Origin: Pogostemon cablin | Lineage: Eukaryota; Streptophyta; Magnoliopsida; Lamiales; Lamiaceae | Length of the DNA: 64,000 nucleotides | Assembly (NCBI GenBank): GCA_023678885.1 | Contig: CM043001.1 | Span: forward strand, 29,504,408 to 29,568,407 | Direction: 5' to 3' | Shown here: positions 46,601 to 58,100 of the stretch, piece by piece | Layout: every line of letters starts with the position of its first letter | How positions within the stretch are numbered: the first letter of the stretch is position 1 | Translations under genes and position numbers: made by a program | Notes under the pieces: generated by a model | Database searches by the model: none | The model's input: only the letters and a program-made list of their open reading frames with translations | Told to the model about the DNA's origin: nothing

Positions 46601-49600
46601 CTCCAACAAAATCCTATTCCTTCTTCCAGTAACACCATTTTGTTGAGGTGTATAAGGAAAAGTTGATTGTCGGATTATATCCTTTTCATTACAAAATTTC
46701 TTGAATTGTTCTGATAGATATTCATGTCTTCTACTTCACTCAAGTATCGTCTAAAACAATCCAATGCTTCAGACACATGAGATATCGTATAGACTGAATA
46801 ATCATCAATGAACGTAATGAAATAGTGAGCTCCATGTCGTGCTCTCATATTTACAGAACCACATATATCTGAATGGATTACTACTAATGGAGATTAAGAC
46901 ACAATGGCTTTACCAAAAGATTTTCTAGTCATTTTGCCAGCAAGATAATGTTTGCATTTGGATAATTCGACCTTAGAAGAAATATTCAACAATCCTTCCA
47001 CAAGTCTATCATCCATCTTGCTCAACATGACTTAATCTAGCATGCCAACCATCATTCACATTTGCATTGCTAGAAGAACAAGTGTTTAGCGAATATGAAT
47101 GATCATCATAACTACTAAACATCATTCTTTACAATATAAAAATCTTAAAGCCATCAGTTATATGTCCAGATGCACGACAAGTATCATTAACGCTAATTAC
47201 CACAGTTTTTAGTGAACAGTACATCATAACCCAAATTACGTATAACTGAAACAGAAATCAAATTTCGCGTGATCTCCGGAGCATATAGATTATCATGTAG
47301 GATAAAGTTCAGACCATCGTTAAGGACCAATTTGCAAGTCCAAAGTCCTTTGACTTCGACTCATGCATTGTTTCCTACATATTTCTACCTAGTCCCCTTC
47401 GGAACATGGCAAAAATCTACAAAAGTTTCTCTGTCTCTCGTCACATGGTCCGTTGCTCCCGAGTCTATAATCCTCAAAGGATAAGAATCAGACAAAAAGA
47501 CAGTACTCGAGACATTAATTTCACACAAAATAGAATAAGATGAATCCACCTTTTCCCTCTCGGGATCAGGGCATTCACGAGCATAATGACCAAACTTACT
47601 TTAATTGTAACATGGCATCATGCTTTTATCTTTCTTATTCTTTTTATCACGCTTGTTTTCCTTTTTCTGTTCATTAATTTTGTAGTTGGATTATCGTCAG
47701 GCTTACCACTATCACCATCAGATCGTCTTCCCTTCTTTCTCTTCTTCCAATTCCTTTTTCTTTTGAAGCATGAAGCTCCTTTAGAAGTAGAACTGTCATA
47801 GAAGGTCCCAGAAGAAGTCTTTGAGGCTCCCAGCCTCTCATCTTCAACTCAACATGACACAAAGCATCATTGAAGGTTTCAATCCTTTTATAATGCGTCA
47901 AGTTGACTTTGAGACGTTTCTAACGATCAGGTAAAGAACGGATATGGCTTAGATTTACTGTTCATCAGAGAGTATATGACCGGCAGTCTTAAGTTCGAAT
48001 ATCATATTAGACATCTCCCTGAGATTTTGTCTAATGTAATGACCAGGTTTCCTTTTTAAGGTGTCAAACTTAATAATCTACTGCCTAAGCATTGTAACCG
48101 ATGTACCACCATATCTCACGCAGATACACCCAGATATCATGTGCGGTGGGTTTGTTGCTCATGATCACTGCATCGATTACTGAGCTTACAAGAATACCTC
48201 GTGCAATAGAATTTTACTTTTCCATGCCTGGTACACTTCTTGGTCACGTCTCCCTTGGTTTTCGAAACCCACGTCTGGATCAACTATCATTTGGTTTATA
48301 GCATCCAATGCATCTTGTTTATACAATACATACCACACCTTGAGTCATAATTGTCACCAATGAGTATCTCACCTTTGTTCAACTCAGCAACAATAGATTT
48401 CGAAGCTCATTTCTTTGATAGAGATTAAAGCGATTCAGTATGTTAATTATGTTTTATTAAGCTTTACGTTAAGCTAAATAGAGACATCTCAATAAATAAC
48501 ACAAGACTCGATCTCGAAAAATAGCTCGGAGACTACTAATCATCAATCTCATCAAGTGTCATAATACCAGATTCTTATTTCAAAACGTAAAACACATTGT
48601 TCAAATAATTAATCAAATAAAATTGAACAGCCACTCATAAATTGAACTTTAAACAACCATCCACAATAGCAAAACCACCAAGTCTGACAAGTCATGAACA
48701 TAAAATTCTAATGAACTCCCTGAGTTTCCAATTAGAAATACAATGGAAATGAATTAAGGAAATCTACGGATTAATCTCCCTAATTTATCATTATTAGATT
48801 TCCATCGATGCTCATAATCAAATTTCTTAGTCCCCACACTATAGATAGCTTGCCCCAAAGGATCTATATGAGGATTCTTAATCCAACGCTTCTCTCGACC
48901 ACTAAGTCTTAAAGAATCAGAACGTCAAATCCTTCCCATCCTTAAGCAGACCAATCTTAGTGCCTGTGTCCTATCTCTTGCTACAGAAACATCAATCAAA
49001 TTTTCCATAATTTGTCGACCATTAGGCTTCACTTCATAAGTCTCACACTGAACCCAGAAATCCTTTTGTAGGTAAGGAGGCAATGTGTTCGCCCAGGTCT
49101 CAGGACAAGAAACTTCGAAATACTTATCACGTGGAATCGCATTGCTATAAATCAAAGGCAATAATCGGTTGTAGAGTTCAATCAAATCAATTGTGTGGTC
49201 CCTTATGTTGTGTGTAGGCTTCATTTTATAATTCAAGAATTCATGGAGGATTTCATTTTTAGTGCTAATGTCTTCCTCTGAAATTGATCCCGGTCCTGAC
49301 ATGCCTCTGAGAAAACGAGCAACCAAAAACAAACATACCAGTGTTAGTCAAACTATATCACATGAATTTTCTCTCCATTTAATGCATATGGAAACAACTT
49401 TCCAAGATGCAATAGGTATATTCACAAGTGAATCAGTCCAACTTGGCTCCCACTTTCATAGGCTACAGGAGTTTGAACAATTCAAACATCACCAAAACAC
49501 CATGAATACAGTATTAAATGGCATATAAAGGTGCATATTCTTCAAGAATTGCAACCAAATAGCCACCCCGTAGGTTCGTATTCAATAAATATGTCATTAA

Positions 49601-49620
49601 ATGAAGCAAAAACACACATA
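43647..49620 (-). pseudogene. Copia 2 gag-pol, heavily degraded
   Basis: Read on the minus strand: gag-like sequence (48925-49332), a zinc knuckle region with a stop (about 47560-47610), protease DSGATDHVTR (about 47440-47465), integrase with TPQQNGV (about 46630-46655), RT with LYVDDIFLA followed by a stop (about 45380-45410), and RNase H (44608-44997, with AISWCNKKQ and ADPFTKPIP). Many stops and frameshifts separate the pieces. The region at 43647-44600 is non-coding 3' sequence. Confidence 0.85.
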
Positions 49621-49729
49621 CACACTAAAGATGACGTCAAACATTCTCGAAAACATCACCATCGGACTCAATGCATCGAAAATACGTCGGAAACATCAAA
49701 CAGTGGCTGGAAAATGATTGCACTCGCCG

Positions 49730-50000
49730 GCACATGCCCCAACGCGCCGGCAAAACACATCCATGCGTCAGCACGCGCTGCCACGCTCCGGCAGCAGCCT
49801 CCACGCGCCCGCACGCACCGCCACGCGCGGCTGGAGCAGTCTGAGTTCCGGCGCGTGCAACACACGCGCCTCCATCGGAGATGGCAGCTGCCGGCGCGTG
49901 TACCACACGCGCCTCTGCTGGTTACCGGCGCGTGGGAGTCACGCGCCACTGCCGGATCCGGAGTGTGAAAGCCACGCGCCTCCGCCTGCCGCCGTGTTCA
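49730..50000. repeat. GC-rich degenerate tandem array in the Copia 2 leader
   Basis: CCGGCGCGTG followed by CACACGCGCC-like words repeats at intervals of about 33-43 bp from 49857 to 49990, with looser units from 49730. It lies between gag and the primer site. GC content contrasts sharply with everything around it. Both strands are open in several frames because AT-rich stop codons are rare here. Confidence 0.75.
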
Positions 50001-50548
50001 CCGGTGTCTCCGGTCATGTGTTGACCCTCTGGGCCGATCCGGTTCTGCTGGGTCTGAATCGGATCCGTCTGATTGACCCGGTCTGCCTTCAGGTTTTTCG
50101 AAATTTCGATCAAGTCCCTAAACTTTATCGAATTTTCAAAAATCAACCCCTGAAGTTTCTGAACTTTTGCAGTTTAGCCCCAATTTCGTAAAAAACTTCA
50201 AAAATTCATAACTAGAGTTTTAGAAGGCCAAAAATTCCACAAAAAATACTGACGGACTCCTCTCGACGAGCCCTATCCAGTGGTATAATAAAAACATGCT
50301 TTTGCTCGCACAAAAAAATGACGAAAAAATCATACTTTCAAGTTTCATGGTGGATCACAACGTCATTAACACATATACACTGGAAACGAAGTTAATCTGC
50401 CTCATACTCACATAAATAACTCATCAAAGTCACACAATTCACCAATCATATAACTTCAAACAAAATAATGTGAGAATGTTTCAAAAATTAAAAGCAGAAA
50501 ACTTTTAACGCAAGAAATCCAGAGAAGGAAAACGAAGTACCAATCATT

Positions 50549-50562
50549 GGCTCTGATACCAA
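50549..50562 (-). other. Primer-binding site of Copia 2
   Basis: TTGGTATCAGAGCC on the minus strand directly follows the LTR end CCAACA and complements initiator-Met tRNA. Confidence 0.92.
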
Positions 50563-51072
50563 TGTTGGAAACACACATCCATCAACATGCATAGAGAGGA
50601 ATCTCTTACCTCTCACCGTAGGATTGTGTTGCAGCGGAAGAAACACGAACCTGTTGGTACTCACGTGTAAACCGTGATCTCTGGATCAAATCTCACAACA
50701 CGGGGTTGTGAATTAATTTTCACGATGTTGTATTATTGTGTGGAATATGATAATCTGTAGTGAAATGGAAAAAGAAAATCGGAGAGAGAGATACGCTTTC
50801 ACGTTCTGTGTTTCGCGTTCTGTAACGCAAACGTATGAGCGCTTCACGTACGCGTTCTGCTTCTGTCTTGCGCATGAACGCTTCAGTCGTACGCCTGCTT
50901 CTGCGTTCTACGTATTCTGAATACGCTCTCTACACTTTTGGACAACTGCCATGCAGTCCATTTATTCCCAAAAGATGGGAGTTATATAAAACGTATTATT
51001 AACTCCATCACCTTCTCTCTTATCCACACTTCTTATGTGGAAAATAAAATAATAAATAAATTATTATTTACA
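50563..51072 (-). repeat. 5' LTR of Copia 2 (510 bp)
   Basis: Near-identical partner of 43137-43646. Confidence 0.93.
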
Positions 51073-51225
51073 GAGGAGTTCATTCAGGTGTTGGCGGAGG
51101 GATGAGTATTGGTGTCGGAGATTTTATTCCATGGCTTAGTTGGATCAGTTATTTTAATGGTGTGCAGAAGGAAGTTGACAAAATATTCAATGGAATTGAT
51201 AGCTTCCTTGACTCTACAAAAGTAA
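51073..51225 (+). pseudogene. P450 pseudogene locus D, piece 2 of 3
   Basis: After the GAGGA duplication the P450 reading resumes: EEFIQVLAE, then in a shifted frame MSIGVGDFIPWLSWI and EVDKIFNGIDSFLD. This corresponds to the second half of exon 1 (compare ISIGDFIPWLGWIDR in locus B). Confidence 0.88.
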
Positions 51226-52018
51226 TAAATAATATTTTAAAATCTATTTACCAGTGTCAATAATTATTTTAAAAAAAATAATTTGAACCCTATTAAATGA
51301 GGTGGATTAAAATGTTTAAATGAAATAGTTGACATGGCATATTCATTAGTACACGTTCACTCTCATCAGCCACATTGATAATACTAAGGAAAGCCCCAAA
51401 TTAAGGGGTCAAATGCGCCACAGGTACAAAATTTCAGCGAAAATTCCAATTTTAGACGATTTTAGGATCAAATTCGGCTAATATTGGGCCTTGCAAAACT
51501 CATCCCAGTTATGCACTTTGCTATCTCCGATCTCTCTTGCCGATTATTGGCGCTATGCATGACATTATACGGGACTATTCAACATACTTCTGCTACAATG
51601 GTTTAATCATAATTAATTAACTTGTAAGGAAAAATCAAACTTTATATATGAGGTGAATACCCTAATTTTGGAATTCACCACGCAATTAAATTACTTTCTT
51701 CAAACGTTTCATGATTAATTGTAGCCGTTTACATAAATACCGCGTCGTTGAATATTGAGATCTGAAATATACTCCCCTCGTTTAGTTGCTCCCGTTACAG
51801 TAGATAAGTAGCTTTGAACAATTTTATTAACTTTAATTCGAAGGATAATATAGTATTTTTGAGAACATCTCCAAAAGATTATCTACCATTTGAAGAGAAA
51901 TTTAGATAAAATAAAGAGTTTTTAAAAAAGAAATAAAAAAGTAAAGGAAAGTAAGAATAATTAAAGACAACAAATTAAGGCGCAATAAATTACAATTTTC
52001 AATTTTCAAAATTAACTA
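51226..52018. other. Intron or intergenic remains within locus D
   Basis: No P450 coding similarity is seen here. Most of exon 2 has been lost or replaced by repeats. Confidence 0.5.
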
Positions 52019-52326
52019 CTCCCCCCGTCTTGTGTATTTTTACCCGTTTATACGAGCACGTAAATTAAGAAGTGTTATTTTTTTAATATATAATTAATGA
52101 AAAAGTAGGGATAAATTGGTAATATTAAGTGAAAAAATAAATAAAGTTGTTGGGAATGATGAATCAAGTGTAAAAAAATAAATAAATTTATTGGGATTGA
52201 TGAATAAAGTGTAAAAAGTAGATAAGATGTGTAGTGTATTTTTACCATATATTAATAAAATGGGTAAAAATACGTGGGACACCCCAAAATGAAAAGTGGG
52301 TAAAAATACGTGTAGGACGGAGGGAG
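52019..52326. repeat. Stowaway MITE
   Basis: The left end CTCCCCCCGTCTTGTGTATT and the right end TACGTGTAGGACGGAGGGAG are inverted copies, with TA flanks. Confidence 0.85.
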
Positions 52327-52503
52327 TACATATAATGGTGTACCCACCATTAGAGACCTCCACCATCCATACCTTAGGGATTGATGGAAAAAATAAATCG
52401 CAAGAGGTGCCTTCAAGTTAATTTACATAAATAATATAATAATTTGATTAGATATACTTGGATGAATTTAGGTTAGAAAATTTAAATATATTGAAAACAA
52501 ATA

Positions 52504-53009
52504 TTCCCTCCATCCCACCCAAAGAATTTTTTTTTCATTTTGGGCTTCCTACCCAAAGAGTCTTCTTTCATTTTTTACACACATAGGACCCACACATACC
52601 ACTAATACAATTAAAATATATGGCTTATACTCCCACTAATACAACTACCTACTATACATTAAATAATACTCAATTCGTCCCATAGTTAAGTTCACCGACA
52701 CTGTAGATACGGAGTTTAAGAAAAATTGCTTTTTGACAAATTTTATTGACTTTTTAGGGGTATTATGGTATTTTTAGGTAATAAATAAATTATAAAGTAT
52801 GTTATGTGTATTAGGAGGGAGTGATATTTTTGAAATTAAGATAACTTTTAATATTGTTGATTAATGTGAAGTTTCCTTTTTTGGGTGGTGAATATAAGTG
52901 TGGGACGGACGAAAACGGAAAGTGTGAACATAAGTGTGGAATGGAGGGAGTAACACTCCTTAATCCACGTGAAAAAACAAATATTACCCTTTGGATGGGA
53001 TGGAGGGAG
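52504..53009. repeat. Stowaway MITE, split by another Stowaway
   Basis: Outer ends TTCCCTCCATCCCACCCAAA and TTTGGATGGGATGGAGGGAG flank an insertion at 52669-52950. The body resumes as CACTCCTTAATCCACGTG, which is normally continuous with TTAAATAATA. Confidence 0.85.
52669..52950. repeat. Stowaway MITE nested inside 52504-53009
   Basis: Ends CTCAATTCGTCCCATAGTTA and GTGTGGAATGGAGGGAG, with TA at 52667-52668 and 52951-52952. Confidence 0.82.
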
Positions 53010-53273
53010 TAGATTAGGTTAGAATTTAGAAAATTAAAACACCATAAAAAATTAGATTAGGCTATGAATTCCCTCAACTTAATTAGATTAGGCTAGGAAT
53101 TCCCTCTACATAATTAATACACCATCCAAAATGCACCAAGGTAATTTTAAAAGAAAATTTAAAAAATCTTGAAAAAAACACATCATTCTAAATACACTAT
53201 AAAGATGACACTTGCAGAAGAAAACTCTACTTTTTACCTATGGTGCTGAGGGAAAATATTTGGACATGAGTGA

Positions 53274-55005
53274 TGTAATACCCAAGTTTCTCACTACTAG
53301 TGTGTTTATATAATTTAATTTGTATTATGTGTATTTTATAATTATGTGGTAATTATTTCTCAATTTTATTTATCTTTACATTTTATTTGAGACATCTGTG
53401 ATAATAATGGTGACAATATGTGAATATATGTGTGCATAAATATTTATGTGTATTAATTTGGATATATGAGTAAATTATTTTATGTGTATAAATACACTTT
53501 TCTTAATTATTGAGAATCACACGTATTTTTTTATTATAATATAATATATAATAATATTAAAAAAAAAAAAGGAGAAAAAGTCAAAAAGGGGCGGTTGTAT
53601 GATTTAATTTGATTAGCAACCATAGTTGAAAAATTTGGCAGGCTGCCGATTTTTTAATATAAAAAAAATTTTTTTTTGAGGTTGTCGGCCAACTTTCGCC
53701 CCCATCATCTATATATATGTGTATGGTGTTGAGGAGGTGATTACCTCACACCAAATTTAATCGAAAAAAAAAAATTGAGAGAGAGGGAAGGGTTCGTGCC
53801 GGAGCGGGAAGGAAGGAATTAATTACGCTTCTTTATAGTATTACTATTGTAGGAATTCAAGTAAGTAAAAGTCCAACTACAATGCATAAATATGTTGTGT
53901 GTAAATTATTTGTGATTAATATATGATAATTATGTTGTGAATTATTTGTGATTAGTTTAATTATGTTATGAATTATTTTGTTATAAATTATCTGGGATTA
54001 ATTGATTATACAAATTGTGGATTTATGTAATTTGAAATAATATTATTGTATTATATATATCTGTGTGATTGGGAACTGTTAAAAATATATCCGTATGACT
54101 TGAGAAGATGTTGGTTATAAGGATCTGTGTGATCCAAGATGGAGTTGTTATTATAAGAGATCCGTGTGATCCAAGGTGATGTGGATTTGTGTGAATTAAA
54201 TCAAGTTGTTATTTTATTTATAATTAAATGTTGATATTGATGTCATAAATGATTTATGATGTGTATTTAATTGCACTGGTTGCATACCATGCATATCATG
54301 AAAAGTGTTTTCCCTAAAAATTAATAAGATACTAATGGTGTGTGCGTCCACTATATATGCATCTCTGTCAGGGTTCGGAAAAATCGTTCCCGATATTTTT
54401 GTCAGGGGTTCGGAAAAATTGTCTCCACCACTTTGTCAGAGTTCGGAAAAATCGTTCTCGTCACTATTGTCGGGGTTCGGAAAAATCGTCCCCATTGAGC
54501 TCATTTGGGGTGCATATTATAAGTGTGTCGTGAGGATCCCGCAACGTGAACAGTTTTCTAAATAAAAGAGACAAATTAGTAGATTAGGAAATAAATGCAT
54601 TTTCATGCATTGTCATGCATGATTTCTACTTACTGAGATTTTTGTCTCACTAGTTTATGCATTGTAGGTGAGCCTGATGATATTTGAGTATGTGATGTAC
54701 TATGCAAGCTGTGGAGCTCCTACAAGGTTTTGAGTGGATGTACATAGATGACGACCTGTTGGGCTAGACCGTGTGTTTATTTTGTTTCCGCTGATATTTT
54801 ATTATGTAATATATATATAAAAAAAAATATTGTCAACTGTTGGTGTGGATTGAAGTGGTGTCAGAAACCAGTTATGTATGTTGAACTGGTATGGCCGTTT
54901 GGAAAATAAATATTATGTGAGGAAAAAAAATATATATGCAAATTTTATGATGATGATGTTTATGTTAATTAAAGAATTATAAGTTATGAAAAGTGGGTCG
55001 TGACA
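53274..55005 (+). repeat. 5' LTR of the Gypsy element (1732 bp)
   Basis: It runs TGTAATACCCAAG...GGGTCGTGACA. A likely TATA box (CTATATATATG) is near 53711. It includes the GGTTCGGAAAAATCG tandem repeats. Confidence 0.95.
54365..54500 (+). repeat. Four tandem ~34-bp units in the Gypsy LTR
   Basis: GTCAGGGTTCGGAAAAATCG-like units start near 54367, 54401, 54435 and 54469. The same array lies in the other LTR at about 60803-60936. Confidence 0.88.
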
Positions 55006-55008
55006 GAG

Positions 55009-55020
55009 TGGTATCAGAGC
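55009..55020 (+). other. Primer-binding site of the Gypsy element
   Basis: TGGTATCAGAGC lies three bases after the LTR end and complements initiator-Met tRNA. Confidence 0.93.
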
Positions 55021-55169
55021 ACGGTTTGGGTCCTGCAGACTGTCTATGTACATGAACTCATTCCTTGGGAGAGCAGCTTTGCGTGTAAGTGTTATTTTTC
55101 TTCTGTGTTGTTATGTGTTTTATAAATTATATTGGTCATGTGGTGTAGGACTTGTAGTTGGTAGACAAA

Positions 55170-58100
55170 ATGGAAAGAATTATGGGTGAAAGTTTTGAAA
55201 GTGATAGTGTTGCTGAGCAAATAACACCTACTGAAGGAAATAATAGTGATGCGATGATTACTCGCCTGATGGAACTGGTAGAGCGCCAGTCCCAACATAT
55301 ACAACAACTGATTCAGCAGAGAGATATGGGTGGACAGCCAGAGGTTAATATTAATCACAATCAACGTCAAGTAGAACGTGTGGAAATGGTTTGTGAAAGG
55401 TTTCGAAAGTTGAGCCCTCCAATATTTGAGGACGCAGCAGACCCACAGATGCAGAGGATTGGTTACGCACGGTGGAAAACATGTTTCAATACAGTAGAAT
55501 TCTAGAGGGGGACAGAGTGCTGTGTGCTTCTTTCATGTTACGAGGAAGTGCAGGCCACTGGTGGGATATGATTAAAAGTATCGAGGATGCCACGAATATG
55601 ACATGGGAAAGGTTCAAGGAACTTTTCAGAAACAAGTACTTTACGGCACCAGTGAGAGCCATGAAGATGAACGAGTTCATACAGTTGAGGCAAGGTGGCA
55701 TGACAGTCACAGATTACCTTCGTAAGTTTGAACTGTTGTCAAGGTTTGCAGAACATATGGTGAGTACGGAGGCATTAAAAGTGGAGAGATTCGTGGAAGG
55801 CTTAAGGCCTGAACTTTTCAGAGATGTGAGTATGGCGGGACTGCATGGAGCAACATACTCACAAGTGGCAGAAAGGGCCCAGATTGCTGAACAAGCAGAG
55901 ATGAGGATCAGACAAGCGCAAGCTGTCAGACGTCAATTTCAGCAGAAACCAATGCAGCAGTTTGGGAGAGTTGATAAGAGGCCGATGCCATTTCAGAGGC
56001 CGAAATCAAATTTTCAAGTGGAGCAAGGACAAGGACAAGGAGAACCAAATAAGCGTCCCAGGTTCGATCAAGGGAAAATGCCACAGGCGCCGCCTCTACC
56101 GATGTGTCCAAATTGTTTTAGACCACATGGTGGAGAGTGTCACATGCCTCCGAGAACATGTTACACATGTGGAGAGAAAGGACATATGACTATTACTTGT
56201 CCTAAGAAAGGGAAACAAGGGCAACAAGTGAGAGTTCCAGCAAGAGTATACACTTTGACGCGGGAGGAGGCAGATGCGAACCCCTCAGTTATCGCTGGTA
56301 AGATTTCTATTTTTGTCATTTCTACCTATGTGCTATTTGATTCTGGAGCAACACATTCATTTGTATCCACTGAGTATGTGAGGAAGTTGGGTGGAACATA
56401 TAACTTAATAGAAGCTAATTATGAGGTGATGATACCTTCTGGTGAATCAAAGCAAACTAATCAACTTCTTCGAGATTGTGTTATTCCTATTGAAGGAAAA
56501 CAACTCCTCGCTGACTTAATTGTGTTAAATATGAATGATTATGATATTATATTGGGTATGGATTGGCTGTCAAAGTACGGTGCGACAATAGATTGTCAGA
56601 AGAAGAGTATTACTTTTCAACCAGTGAAAGGAGAACCGTTCACTTTCGTTGGGATCAAGAAAATTTTCAGATTTCCTATGATATCAACAACAAAAGCACA
56701 ACGGTTGTTGGAAAGTGGTTGTGAGGGGTATCTGGTGAGTGTAATGAATGTTGAGGGGCAGCAATGTCAAGTTCTTGATAATGTACCAGTAGTTCGGGAA
56801 TATCTGGAGGTATTTCCAGATGATCTTCCAGGTTTGCCACCAGACCGGGAAATAGAGTTTGTTATTGAGTTACAACCAGGAACTGCTCCTATATCTAAAG
56901 CACCATACAGAATGGCACTAGCTGAACTGAAGGAATTGAAGATACAATTACAAGAGTTGCTAGATAAAGAATTCATTCAACCTAGTTTCTCCCCTTGGGG
57001 AGCACCAGTTCTGTTTGTTCGAAAGAAGGATGACACATTGAGGATGTGCATTGATTATCGGGATCTCAACAAAGTTACGGTAAAGAATAAATATCCATTG
57101 CCTCGTATTGATGATCTGTTTGATCAGTTACAGGGTGCAGCTATCTTTTCTAAGATTGATTTGCGGTCGGGGTATCATCAGTTGAAGATTAGGGAGGAGG
57201 ATATTCCGAAGACTGCATTTAGTACAAGGTATGGGCATTATGAATTTTTGGTGATGTCGTTTGGTTTGACAAATGCTCCGGCAGCATTTATGAATTTGAT
57301 GAATAGAGTATTTCAGGAATTTCTCGATAAATTTATGATTGTGTTTATCGATGATATTCTAATTTACTCTAAGAATAAGGAGGATCATGCTCTACACTTA
57401 AGAAATGTGTTAGAGATTTTGAAAGAGAAGCAATTGTATGCGAAGTTTAAAAAGTGTGAATTTTGGTTGGATCGAGTAGTTTTCTTGGGTCACGTGGTAT
57501 CGGGAGAAGGAATTTCGGTAGATCCAAGTAAAGTTAAAGCAATCCATAATTGGCCACAACCCTCAAATCCCACTGAGGTTCGTAGCTTTCTTGGATTGGC
57601 TGGATATTATCGAAGGTTTGTTAAAGGATTCTCCAAGATTGCTTCACCATTAACGCAGTTGACTAGGAAAAATGTGAAGTTCACATGGACGGAGTCATGT
57701 GAGCAAAGTTTTCAAGAATTAAAGAAACGATTGACATCAGCACCTATCTTAATTATTCCTACGGAGACATGAAACTTCAAGGTTTATAGTGATGCTTCAA
57801 AGAATGGTCTTGGATGTGTATTGATGCAGAATGGGAAAGTTATAGCTTATGCATCCAGACAGTTAAGAGAGTATGAGAAGAATTACCCAACTCATGATTT
57901 AGAGTTAGCCGCAGTGGTGTTTGCACTCAAGATTTGGAGGCATTATCTATATGGGGAACGTTGTGAAATCTATACTGATCATAAGAGTTTGAAGTACTTT
58001 TTCACTCAGAAAGAGTTAAATATGAGACAAAGAAGATGGTTGGAATTGGTGAAGGATTACGACTGTGTTATCAATTATCATCCCGGAAAAGCCAATGTGG

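Larger units (their letters stand above)
43137..51072 (-). mobile_element. Copia LTR retrotransposon 2, full length, inserted in P450 locus D
   Basis: The element is bounded by the duplication GAGGA (43132-43136 and 51073-51077). It has 510-bp LTRs at both ends that differ at only about five positions. On the minus strand the primer site TTGGTATCAGAGCC follows the right LTR, then come a GC-rich leader, gag, protease, integrase, RT and RNase H. The coding part is badly decayed despite the young LTRs. P450 similarity continues on both sides. Confidence 0.95.

Noticed and set aside
49531..50191. Overlapping Arg/His/Ala-rich open frames on both strands
   Set aside because: They arise from the GC-rich tandem array in the Copia leader, where stop codons are rare.
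43312..50920. A 60-codon frame found twice (43312 and 50738)
   Set aside because: Both copies lie in the two LTRs of Copia 2; it is duplicated LTR sequence, not a gene pair.
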